Shown: positions 9,008 to 16,977 of the stretch, one piece after another
Layout: each line of letters opens with the position of its first letter
Position numbering within the stretch: the stretch's first letter is position 1
Source: Cutibacterium granulosum
Lineage (GTDB): Bacteria; Actinomycetota; Actinomycetes; Propionibacteriales; Propionibacteriaceae
Length of the DNA stretch: 64,000 bases
NCBI RefSeq assembly: GCF_900186975.1
Contig: NZ_LT906441.1
Coordinates: 186,001 to 250,000 of the forward strand
Direction: 5' to 3'
Position numbers and translations under genes: made by a program
Notes under the pieces: generated by a model
What the model was told of the DNA's origin: nothing
The model's input: only the letters and a program-made list of their open reading frames with translations
Databases searched by the model: none

Positions 9008-10150
9008 GTGACGAACCGTCTTGCTAAGCTCACCGTCCTCGCCCTGTCTAGCGCCGTTGTCCTCACCGGCTGTGGCAGCAACAAGGATGACAACTCCTCG
9101 AGCGACACCAGCTCCAAGGCCGCGACGAGCGCCACCTCCGCTGAGTCCAAGAGCACTGTCGACCCGGCCTCCTTCAAGCCGGCCTGCCCCGCAGGAACCC
9201 TCAACGGAGCCGGCTCCTCGGCCCAGGCCAACGCCATCAACCAGGTGATCCAGGACTACGCAGCTGCCTGTCCCAAGACCAAGATCAACTACACCCCGTC
9301 AGGTTCGGGTGCCGGCATTGAGTCCTTCATCGGCAAGCAGGTGGACTTCGCTGGTTCCGACTCCGCTCTCAACCCCGACAAGGGCGAGGTTGACAAGGCC
9401 AAGACCACCTGCGGTACCGACGCTTGGCACCTGCCTCTCGCTGCTGGCCCCATTGCCGTCGTCTACAACGTCGACGGCGTCAGCAAGCTGAACCTCAAGA
9501 CCGAGACCCTGGCCAAGATCTTCGCCGGCCAGATCAAGACGTGGGACGACGACGCCATCAAGGCCGACAACCCCGATGCCAAGCTCCCCTCGGAGAACAT
9601 CTCCGTGTACTACCGCGCCGACAAGTCGGGCACCACCGACAACTTCACCAAGTTCCTCAACAAGGCTGCCGGTGACGTCTGGACCGCGAAGCACTCCAAG
9701 GAGTGGAAGGGCACCGGCAAGGGCGCTGACAAGTCCGCTGGCGTGACCCAGGCCGTCAAGGACAACAAGAACTCCATCTCCTACACCGAGTGGAGCTACG
9801 CCACCAAGAACAACCTCAACATGGCTGCCATCGACAATGGCAACGGCCCGGTCGAGCTCACCGGTGAGAGTGCTGGCAAGGCCGTCTCGGCCGCCAAGAC
9901 CGCCGGCGAGGGCAACGACCTCCAGCTCGAGATGCAGTACAAGAACACGCCCAAGGACGTGTACCCCGCTGTTCTGGTGACCTACGAGATCGCCTGCTCC
10001 GCTGGCAACAAGAACGCCGACGTCCTCAAGGACTTCCTCTCCTTCTACGCCTCCCAGGACGAGCAGAAGAAGATCCAGGATCTGGGCTACGCCCCACTGC
10101 CCACCGACGTCTCCAAGAAGGCTCTGGACTCCGCCCAGGCCATCTCCTGA
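9008..10150 (+). CDS. pstS: Phosphate ABC transporter substrate-binding lipoprotein
   Basis: Extracytoplasmic phosphate-binding lipoprotein of the PstSCAB importer. A signal peptide with lipobox VLTGC (Cys about residue 22) is followed by a Ser/Thr/Ala-rich tether. The phosphate-binding family motifs are present: LNGAGSSAQANAINQ, PSGSGAGI, FAGSDSAL, RADKSGTTDNF and SYTEW. The length of 380 residues is typical. The start is GTG 9008 with AAGGAA upstream. It is the first gene of pstSCAB, behind the PHO box; codon usage is heavily biased to C-ending codons, consistent with high expression. Confidence 0.96.
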   Translation: MTNRLAKLTVLALSSAVVLTGCGSNKDDNSSSDTSSKAATSATSAESKSTVDPASFKPACPAGTLNGAGSSAQANAINQVIQDYAAACPKTKINYTPSGSGAGIESFIGKQVDFAGSDSALNPDKGEVDKAKTTCGTDAWHLPLAAGPIAVVYNVDGVSKLNLKTETLAKIFAGQIKTWDDDAIKADNPDAKLPSENISVYYRADKSGTTDNFTKFLNKAAGDVWTAKHSKEWKGTGKGADKSAGVTQAVKDNKNSISYTEWSYATKNNLNMAAIDNGNGPVELTGESAGKAVSAAKTAGEGNDLQLEMQYKNTPKDVYPAVLVTYEIACSAGNKNADVLKDFLSFYASQDEQKKIQDLGYAPLPTDVSKKALDSAQAIS

Positions 10151-10229
10151 CTTCCAGGTCGTCAAGCCTTGGTGCAACGCGACCCACATTGCAAGTCGTC
10201 ACTGTCGTGACGTGATGACCCCCAGTTGC

Positions 10230-10261
10230 GGGAGGGCGAATCGATCAGGGTTCGTCCTCCC
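10230..10261 (+). terminator. Stem-loop between pstS and pstC (attenuator-like)
   Basis: Inverted repeat GGGAGGGCGAA / TTCGTCCTCCC: an 11-base stem (one G-U pair) with a 10-base loop and no U-run. It probably marks partial termination or 3'-end protection of the pstS message, which would let pstS exceed the membrane components. Confidence 0.6.
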
Positions 10262-10286
10262 GTTCATGCTGAACTGAAGGAAACAC

Positions 10287-11348
10287 ATGGTTCCCCCTGC
10301 CACTCACAACGACGCCACGCCAGGTGAGCGTCCTTCGCGTGTCAGCGACAATGGTTCTGCCCATGCCCCTGCTGCCACCAGCGCAGCATCGAAGATGAAA
10401 CCCGTCTCCCGGGTGGGCGACCGCATCTTCTCCGGAGTGTCGTCGACGATTGCCGTCCTGCTGGCCATTCTGGTCCTGGTCATTCTGGCGTTCCTCGTCT
10501 GGCATGCAGTTCCCGCCTTGTCGGACAACTCGGAAAACTTCTTCACCAGCCGCAAATGGGCAACGGGCGAGTCCCCGCAGGAGTTCGGTATCGCCGCCCT
10601 GCTGTGGACGACGCTCATCTCCTCCCTCCTGGCCCTGCTGCTGGCCGTTCCCCTCGCCGTGGGCATCGCCCTGTTCATCACCCAGATGGCCACCAAGAAA
10701 CTCGCCGGGCCGGTGGCATTCCTCGTCGACCTGCTGGCTGCCGTACCGTCCATCGTGTACGGCCTGTGGGGCGGGATCGTCCTGGGGTCCTCGGCAATCG
10801 AGAACTGGCTCATGAAGATCAACCAAGCGATCCTGGGGTGGATCCCCATCTGGAAACCGGTCGCCGGCTGGGAGAATCCGAGCGGTACCGTCTTCCTCGC
10901 CTCCCAGGTGCTCGCAATCATGATCCTGCCGATCATCACCGCCGTGAGCCGGGACGTCATGAGCCAGACCCCACGCGACCAGATCGAGGCCGCCCTCGCC
11001 CTGGGCTCCACCCGCTGGGAGGTCATCAAGCTCGCCGTACTGCCCCATTCCAAGTCGGGCATCATCTCCGGCTCCATGCTTGGCCTGGGACGCGCACTGG
11101 GCGAGACCTTGGCCGTGACGTTGATCCTGCAGACCATCAGTCCGATGGAACTGAGTCAGGGCCTCAACCCGTCGATCTTCACCGGTGGCGAGACCTTTGC
11201 CTCGAAGATCGCACGTGACTTCGCCGAGGCGACCAACGACCCGATGGCCCTGGGCGCCCTCATCTCTGCAGCCCTGGCGTTGTTCGTCATCACCTTCATC
11301 GTCAACGCCGCTGCACGGATCATCGCTGAGAGAGGAGTGAAGAAGTGA
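10287..11348 (+). CDS. pstC: Phosphate ABC transporter permease PstC
   Basis: Inner-membrane permease, 353 residues. An N-terminal cytoplasmic stretch of about 45 residues precedes the first membrane helix (TIAVLLAILVLVILAFLVW). The six-helix permease core and the binding-protein-dependent EAA loop are visible (EAALALGSTRWEVIKLAVLP, then GLGRALGETLAVTLIL). Start ATG 10287 is preceded by GAAGGAA. It overlaps pstA by four bases. Confidence 0.95.
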   Translation: MVPPATHNDATPGERPSRVSDNGSAHAPAATSAASKMKPVSRVGDRIFSGVSSTIAVLLAILVLVILAFLVWHAVPALSDNSENFFTSRKWATGESPQEFGIAALLWTTLISSLLALLLAVPLAVGIALFITQMATKKLAGPVAFLVDLLAAVPSIVYGLWGGIVLGSSAIENWLMKINQAILGWIPIWKPVAGWENPSGTVFLASQVLAIMILPIITAVSRDVMSQTPRDQIEAALALGSTRWEVIKLAVLPHSKSGIISGSMLGLGRALGETLAVTLILQTISPMELSQGLNPSIFTGGETFASKIARDFAEATNDPMALGALISAALALFVITFIVNAAARIIAERGVKK

Positions 11349-12247
11349 GCACCCAAGCCCCCCAGGTGGAGGAGCCCCTGGACCTCTCCCGTCCCTCGGG
11401 ATCACGCACCACCAAGAACGGTGTCGTCTCCGGATTCATGATCCTCGCCACTGCCTTGGCCATCGTGCCCCTGGCATGGCTACTCGCCTCAGCCCTGCAT
11501 CGCGGTCTCGGACCGATCCTGCACGCCTCATGGTGGGCCAACACCATGGACCCAAGCCTCGACGTGGCCAAGCAGGGTGCCCTGCATGCCATCGTCGGCA
11601 CCTTGGTCATCGGTCTCATCACCTCGGTGATCTCGATCCCCATCGCCCTGCTCACCGCCATCTTCCTGGTGGAGTACGCCCGTGGCACCACACTCGCCCG
11701 CGTCATCAGCTTCGCGGTCGACGTGCTCACCGGTGTTCCCTCGATCGTCGCGGCCCTGTTCATCTACGCCGTGATCGTCTCGACATTCCACGGCACGCAG
11801 TCGGCATGGGCGGCATCCCTCGCCCTGGTGATCCTCATGGTTCCCACCGTGCTGCGCTCCACCGAGGAGATGCTCAAGCTGGTACCGGACTCCCTTCGTG
11901 AGGCGTCCTACGCGCTCGGTGTCTCCAAGTGGCGCACGATCTTCAGCGTGGTGCTGCCGACCTCGATCTCCGGTGTGCTCACCGGTATCGTGCTTGGCCT
12001 GGCCCGGGTGCTCGGTGAGACTGCCCCGCTCATGGTGTTGGTGCAGTACAACACCACCTTTGCGGACGGGCCCGGATCACCGAACTTCGCCACGATCCCG
12101 ACGATCATCACCGACGCCTACACCCGTGGCGGCGTCAACACCCCCAGCGTGTGGGGTGCCGCCGTCACCCTCATCATTCTGGTGATGGGGCTGAACCTCA
12201 TCGCCCGAGCCGTCTCTCGCCGGTACCTGCGCCGGATGGGCAAGTGA
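11345..12247 (+). CDS. pstA: Phosphate ABC transporter permease PstA
   Basis: Second permease subunit, 300 residues, starting at GTG 11345 inside the pstC stop (GTGA). The EAA loop appears as REASYALGVSKWRTIFSVVLP followed by GLARVLGETAPLMVL, matching PstA. Six membrane helices are evident. Pairs with PstC to form the channel energised by PstB. Confidence 0.95.
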   Translation: MSTQAPQVEEPLDLSRPSGSRTTKNGVVSGFMILATALAIVPLAWLLASALHRGLGPILHASWWANTMDPSLDVAKQGALHAIVGTLVIGLITSVISIPIALLTAIFLVEYARGTTLARVISFAVDVLTGVPSIVAALFIYAVIVSTFHGTQSAWAASLALVILMVPTVLRSTEEMLKLVPDSLREASYALGVSKWRTIFSVVLPTSISGVLTGIVLGLARVLGETAPLMVLVQYNTTFADGPGSPNFATIPTIITDAYTRGGVNTPSVWGAAVTLIILVMGLNLIARAVSRRYLRRMGK

Positions 12248-12268
12248 CAGAAAGCGAGCTGAACATCA

Positions 12269-13045
12269 ATGGCAAAGCGCATCGAGGCCAAGGACCTCAA
12301 CATCTACTACGGTGACTTCCACGCCGTGGAATCGGTGAACTTCACCGTCGAACCGCGAACCGTCACCGCCTTCATCGGCCCGTCGGGCTGTGGCAAGTCC
12401 ACCGTGCTGCGCACCCTCAACCGTATGCACGAGGTCATTGCCGGCGCCCACTGCACCGGCCAGGTGCTGCTGGACGGTGTCGACCTGTATGGCAAGGGAG
12501 TCGACCCGGTGGCGGTACGTCGCAACATCGGCATGGTGTTCCAGCGAGCCAACCCGTTCCCCGCCATGTCCATTCGTGACAATGTCGTGGCCGGGCTGAA
12601 GCTCAACGGCGTCAAGGACAAGAAACTCCTCGACGAGACCGCTGAGCGTGCCCTGCGCGGATCGAACCTGTGGGACGAGGTGAAGGACCGCCTGGACCGC
12701 TCCGGCGCGTCGCTGTCCGGCGGCCAGCAGCAGCGTCTGTGCATCGCCCGTGCCATTGCCGTTGAGCCCGAGGTGCTCCTCATGGATGAGCCCTGCTCCG
12801 CGCTCGACCCCATCTCCACCCTCGCCATCGAGGACCTCGTCGGTGAGCTCAAGGAGCGGTTCACCGTGGTCATCGTCACCCACAACATGCAGCAGGCAGC
12901 CCGCGTCTCCGACCAGACCGCGTTCTTCAACCTGCGCGCCCAAGGTGAGCCTGGCCACTTGGTCGAGATCGACAACACCGACAAGATCTTCTCCAACCCG
13001 TCGGAGAAGGCCACCGAGGACTACATCTCGGGTCGCTTCGGCTGA
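12269..13045 (+). CDS. pstB: Phosphate ABC transporter ATPase PstB
   Basis: ATP-binding subunit, 258 residues, the family's standard length. Walker [10 protein letters not shown], PstB-specific [11 protein letters not shown] signature [14 protein letters not shown], Walker [14 protein letters not shown] and the switch histidine in [14 protein letters not shown] are all intact. Start ATG 12269 follows pstA by 21 bases with GAAAG upstream. The transcript ends at the strong stem-loop at 13086-13129. No phoU follows here, unlike the enterobacterial operon. Confidence 0.97.
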   Translation: MAKRIEAKDLNIYYGDFHAVESVNFTVEPRTVTAFIGPSGCGKSTVLRTLNRMHEVIAGAHCTGQVLLDGVDLYGKGVDPVAVRRNIGMVFQRANPFPAMSIRDNVVAGLKLNGVKDKKLLDETAERALRGSNLWDEVKDRLDRSGASLSGGQQQRLCIARAIAVEPEVLLMDEPCSALDPISTLAIEDLVGELKERFTVVIVTHNMQQAARVSDQTAFFNLRAQGEPGHLVEIDNTDKIFSNPSEKATEDYISGRFG

Positions 13046-13085
13046 TTGGCGCGGATTCCTCTCGGCCAACTCAGGCCACGTCACC

Positions 13086-13129
13086 TCGAGCCGTCACCCC
13101 TCGGTCGCCACCACAGGGTGACGGCTCGA
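13086..13129. terminator. Bidirectional stem-loop terminator between pstB and mtr
   Basis: A perfect 14-base inverted repeat TCGAGCCGTCACCC / GGGTGACGGCTCGA with a 16-base loop lies between two convergent operons. There is no U-run on either side, as is common in actinobacteria. Confidence 0.8.
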
Positions 13130-13214
13130 AGTGTCTGAGCGCTCCACCACGCCCTGTCCACGCCGTGGCCCCCTGTCAACGCCATGGACAGAACCTTGCG
13201 ACCAGCAGCACGCG

Positions 13215-14624
13215 TCAGTTCGCGCCACCTGCCTGCTCGGCGCGCTCGGCCAGTCCCAGCAACGCATTCTCCACGACCTCGGTGAGCGCCGGATGGATCC
13301 AGTACTGACCGCGAGCCATCTGTCGTGCCCCAATACCGAGACTCATCATGGTGATGAACGACTGCAGCAGGATCGACGCCTGGGGGCCGATGACGTGCGC
13401 ACCGAGGATGCGTCCGGTACCTGGCTCACCGAGCAGTTTGACGCAGTGCCCCTGGTCCTCCAGGGCCCAGCCATAGGCGACGTCGGAATACTCCTGGACG
13501 AAGGACACGTGGTCCACACCGTCCTGGCGCAGCTGACGCTCGGTGACACCCACCGAGGCCACCTGCGGATTGCTGAACACGGCGTGCGGGACGAATCGTT
13601 CGTCGGAACTCACGAGATCCTCGGGGTGAAGCAGGTTGTGTGCCACGACACGGGCCTGGGCATTGGCGACGTGTTTGAGTCTCCAGTGGGAGCAGACATC
13701 ACCCAGGGCCCAGATGTGCGGCACACTGGTGCGCTGGTGCTCGTCGGCGATGACGAAGCCATCGTCGTCCACCTCCACGCCTGCGGCCGTCACATTGAGC
13801 CGATCCGTGTTGGGGATGCGCCCGGTGGCGTTGAGGACGAGGTCGGCCGGGTAGTCGTACGACACGCCGTTCTCGTCAACGGTCTGGACGACGAGATGAT
13901 CACCCGCATCGACGTCGATGGCCGTGACCTGCTCACTCATCCGTAGCGACGCCACCTTGGCGAACTCACGGGTGAAACGCTCGGAGATCTCGGTGTCCTC
14001 CTTGCGCAGCATGAGACCGGAGCGATTGATGATCGTCACCTTGGTCCCCAGGGCCGAGAAGACGTGGGCGAATTCTGCAGCGATGAACCCAGCCCCCAGG
14101 ATGATGAGACGTTGCGGCTGCTCGGACACCCGCATCACTTGGTCGGAGGTGACGATGCGTTCGGCCCACCGCGGATTGTCTATGCCAGGCACGTACGGCA
14201 TCCGGGGGCGCGATCCAGCTGCCAGGACGATCTGATCGGCAGAGATCGTCGTGTTCCCCACCTGCAGGGTGCGCTCATCGACGAAACTGGCCTCGGCGTC
14301 GAGAAAGGTGAGATTGGGCTGCTCACGACGCCGCTGCCGGCCGGACACCGAGATCGGGTCGATGCGACCAAAGATGCGGTCGCGGATGGAGCGCCAGTCG
14401 GCACCGGTGAACTCCAGATCCACGCCAAGCCGGTGTGCCTGGTCCGTGCTGGAGGCGAACTCCGCCGGAACCACATACATCTTGGACGGGATGCATCCCG
14501 TGTTGAGGCAGGTGCCGCCGAAGGTACCGGAATCGATGAGGGCGATCCTCCGGTCTGCGAACTCGTCTCCCGGAATGGTGTTGCCAGATCCGCTTCCGAT
14601 GATCGCGATGTCGAAGTGCTCCAT
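13215..14624 (-). CDS. mtr: Mycothione reductase
   Basis: FAD-dependent, NADPH-using disulfide reductase that recycles oxidised mycothiol. FAD-binding N terminus FDIAIIGSGSGN, redox-active disulfide GGTCLNTGCIPSK, NAD(P)-binding LIILGAGFIAAEFAH, the second FAD contact IWALGDVC, and the C-terminal histidine motif YWIHPALTEVVENALL. The C-terminal sequence and 469-residue length favour Mtr over lipoamide dehydrogenase. Start ATG 14624 has a GAGACT box 6 bases upstream, close to the leaderless pattern seen elsewhere. The gene itself supports an actinobacterium using mycothiol. Confidence 0.93.
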   Translation of the reverse strand: MEHFDIAIIGSGSGNTIPGDEFADRRIALIDSGTFGGTCLNTGCIPSKMYVVPAEFASSTDQAHRLGVDLEFTGADWRSIRDRIFGRIDPISVSGRQRRREQPNLTFLDAEASFVDERTLQVGNTTISADQIVLAAGSRPRMPYVPGIDNPRWAERIVTSDQVMRVSEQPQRLIILGAGFIAAEFAHVFSALGTKVTIINRSGLMLRKEDTEISERFTREFAKVASLRMSEQVTAIDVDAGDHLVVQTVDENGVSYDYPADLVLNATGRIPNTDRLNVTAAGVEVDDDGFVIADEHQRTSVPHIWALGDVCSHWRLKHVANAQARVVAHNLLHPEDLVSSDERFVPHAVFSNPQVASVGVTERQLRQDGVDHVSFVQEYSDVAYGWALEDQGHCVKLLGEPGTGRILGAHVIGPQASILLQSFITMMSLGIGARQMARGQYWIHPALTEVVENALLGLAERAEQAGGAN

Positions 14625-14719
14625 GTTCCAAGTCTCGCACGCGCGGGTGACATGGTCGAGGACTTCCCGCTCAGCAGCCAGGTGCGTGTCGTTCCAAGGT
14701 ACGGTGCCGAGGCACTGGG

Positions 14720-16156
14720 TCAGGACACGGTGACGAGTTTGAGCGCCTTGGTGCCATCGGCGTCAATCGTGATGAGGACGTCTCCAGGCCTCACCGGGGC
14801 CGAGACCGACCATCGTCGCCACCCCCGATGGTCGGGTTGACCGGGCGTGATGACACCGCGAGAGATGAGATCACCCTTGCCAGCGAGGTTGATCCGGTAG
14901 CTGATGGCGCGCACCTTGCGTTGCACCTGGCCCTCGATCGTGAGTCTGGTTGCCGCCAGGGTCTGCCCGGACTGGGGACGATCGATCCAGACCGGTCCAC
15001 ACCGATCGGTACCCTCCTCGATGAAATTGGCCTGTGGGACGCCGATGAAGGGCAGAGAGGGAGAGCCATCACGCAGCAACTGCACTGATTTCTGACCATT
15101 GCGATCCCCGACGACAGCGGTGGCCGTGTAGACGAGTTGGCGAATGGCTGCGGTGAGCTTCTCCCGGGAACGGATGGCATCCCAGGCAGCTCCCGAGACG
15201 TCCAGGACGATGACGTCACCGTGGACGACAGCCTTGTTGAGCTGCCCACCCATCCACGCCGAGGTGTAGTCCGAGTCGAGCGGGGCGGCATTGATGACTG
15301 CTGTCACTGCCGTGCCGAGCTTGTCGCTGGCAGTCGGCAGATCACGCATCTCGCGGTACAGCAGCCCGTCCGAGCGTCCGAGGTAGAGAACCGGCACGTC
15401 CTTCTGCAGGGTCGACATCGACTTCTCGTCGGATGGGTCCGGAATCATCGTCTCATCGGCCCCTGGGGCCGGAGCGGAGCGGCGCGGGGCGTGCATGCGT
15501 CCCCACACGACTGGAGCCGCGACACCGACCCCCAGAGCTGCCAGGGCACTGCCGACGACCGCTCGTCGGCTGGGGCCACGGCCACGTTGTGACACCTGCC
15601 GGATTCTCTCGTCGATGGTCTCCAGTTGGTCACTCGGTGCCTGTTGCGAGGCTGCCTCCTCCAGTGCGACGCGCAGCCAGGATTCGACATGGGCTGCGCC
15701 GTCCTCTGTTCGAAATTGCCGCCCCAAGGTGTGTATGGCCTTGTCACGTAGGTTCTCCACCGATCCCTGGCGTAGCCCGAGGACGTGTGCGGTCTCATCC
15801 TCGTCCAGGTCGGCCCACAGCAGCATGACGAGGACTTCCTGCTCGATGCGTGAAAGCTGGGAGAGCCTATCCAGTGGACTCGGCAATCCCTGTCGCCCCT
15901 CGACGTGCAACCCGGCGCGTCCCTGCCGACGACGCAACTGGTTGACGACGGTGGTGCGCAGGTAATCGGCAACGAGGTCATCGGTACGAAACCGGGGATT
16001 GATCCGATACACCTCGACAAAGGCATCGGTGACGGCCCGTTCCGCGTCCTCCCAACGACCGCAGAGCAGAAAGGCCAGCCGTACCAGATCATCCCACTGG
16101 TCATGGTAGGCAGATTTCAGCCACCATCCCCGGTCGCGGTGCTCGTCACTGGTCAT
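14720..16156 (-). CDS. ECF-sigma-like protein fused to membrane anchor, GerMN and Gmad2-like ectodomain
   Basis: An unusual 478-residue chimera. Residues about 20-60 look like sigma region 2 (DDLVRLAFLLCGRWEDAERA, DAFVEVYR). Residues about 100-150 look like sigma region 4 (LSRIEQEVLVMLLWADLDED, then AHVLGLRQGSVENLRDKA). After a basic stretch (RGRGPSRR) a single hydrophobic helix follows (VVGSALAALGVGVAAPVVW). The rest appears extracytoplasmic: a GerMN-like domain (VPVLYLGRSDGLLYREMR through LPFIGV) and a Gmad2-like sandwich (VWIDRPQSGQT, LTIEGQVQ, RWSVSAPVRPGDVLI). Start ATG 16156 is favoured over GTG 16162 by GGGGAA at 8 bases. Whether the sigma part still binds RNA polymerase is unknown; no anti-sigma gene is adjacent. 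Confidence 0.75.
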   Translation of the reverse strand: MTSDEHRDRGWWLKSAYHDQWDDLVRLAFLLCGRWEDAERAVTDAFVEVYRINPRFRTDDLVADYLRTTVVNQLRRRQGRAGLHVEGRQGLPSPLDRLSQLSRIEQEVLVMLLWADLDEDETAHVLGLRQGSVENLRDKAIHTLGRQFRTEDGAAHVESWLRVALEEAASQQAPSDQLETIDERIRQVSQRGRGPSRRAVVGSALAALGVGVAAPVVWGRMHAPRRSAPAPGADETMIPDPSDEKSMSTLQKDVPVLYLGRSDGLLYREMRDLPTASDKLGTAVTAVINAAPLDSDYTSAWMGGQLNKAVVHGDVIVLDVSGAAWDAIRSREKLTAAIRQLVYTATAVVGDRNGQKSVQLLRDGSPSLPFIGVPQANFIEEGTDRCGPVWIDRPQSGQTLAATRLTIEGQVQRKVRAISYRINLAGKGDLISRGVITPGQPDHRGWRRWSVSAPVRPGDVLITIDADGTKALKLVTVS

Positions 16157-16223
16157 CGGCACCGTTCCCCACAGGCATCATCGCCGAGGTGCGCATGACC
16201 TTCGGGGGAGCAGCGTGCGTCAT

Positions 16224-16904
16224 TCATGAGCGATCTGCCTGACCACCAGTGCCAGCAGAGATGTTGGCCTTGCGAGCCTTCCTGGGCACCAGGTCAATGG
16301 CAGGTTCTGCGTAGTCGACGCGCACGATGCGTCCGTCAAGGACCCCGAAACTCGTCACCGAGGCAAGTGTGCACTGTCGAGACCGCGGATCATGGGGCAG
16401 CCTGCGTCCTTCGGCGGCACATCGGGCGATCCAGATGGGCAGCTGGTGGGAGACGATGAGTGCCTCACCTGCCGGACCGACTTCCTCAGCCGCATGTAGG
16501 ATGGCTCGGGTCATGCGTTCGGCGATGTCGACATAGGGTTCCCCCCAGCTGGGTCGGACCGGGTTGACGAGGAGTTTCCAGTTGTGCGGATCGCGCAGCG
16601 GATGGTGACCGGGGCCGAAGCTCTGCCCCTCGAAGGCGTTGGCCGCCTCGGTGACGTCATCGTCCAGGTGGACCTTCAGCTCGGGGTGCAGACTGGCGAT
16701 CGGTGCGATCGTCTCCTGGGCACGCTCCATCGGCGAGCTGACGAGCAACGCAAGTGGCCGTTCGGCGAAGTACTCCGCAGCCCGAGCCGCCATCCGGCGC
16801 CCCAGGGCCGTGAGATGGAAGTCGGGGATCCTGCCGTACAGGACTCCGGTGGGGTTGTCCACCTCACCGTGACGCAGGACGTGGACGGTCGTGGTCTGGT
16901 TCAT
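16224..16904 (-). CDS. Histidine phosphatase family protein
   Basis: A 226-residue phosphoglycerate-mutase-like phosphatase. The catalytic N-terminal motif VHVLRHGEV carries the phosphorylated histidine; the second histidine lies in EALIVSHQLPIWI, and SPMERAQETI gives the conserved SxxxRAxxTA-type element. Start ATG 16904 has AAGGAGAGAG 7 bases upstream; the frame extends further upstream but without family similarity. Located between the sigma-like fusion and the HemD fusion on the same strand, with gaps of about 70 bases each side. Substrate not predictable. Confidence 0.88.
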   Translation of the reverse strand: MNQTTTVHVLRHGEVDNPTGVLYGRIPDFHLTALGRRMAARAAEYFAERPLALLVSSPMERAQETIAPIASLHPELKVHLDDDVTEAANAFEGQSFGPGHHPLRDPHNWKLLVNPVRPSWGEPYVDIAERMTRAILHAAEEVGPAGEALIVSHQLPIWIARCAAEGRRLPHDPRSRQCTLASVTSFGVLDGRIVRVDYAEPAIDLVPRKARKANISAGTGGQADRS

Positions 16905-16977
16905 CGTCGCTCTCTCCTTGCTCACGCGGGCGCACTCCCCAACCATCTTTGCAGATGAACCGAAACCCCGAACCTGC

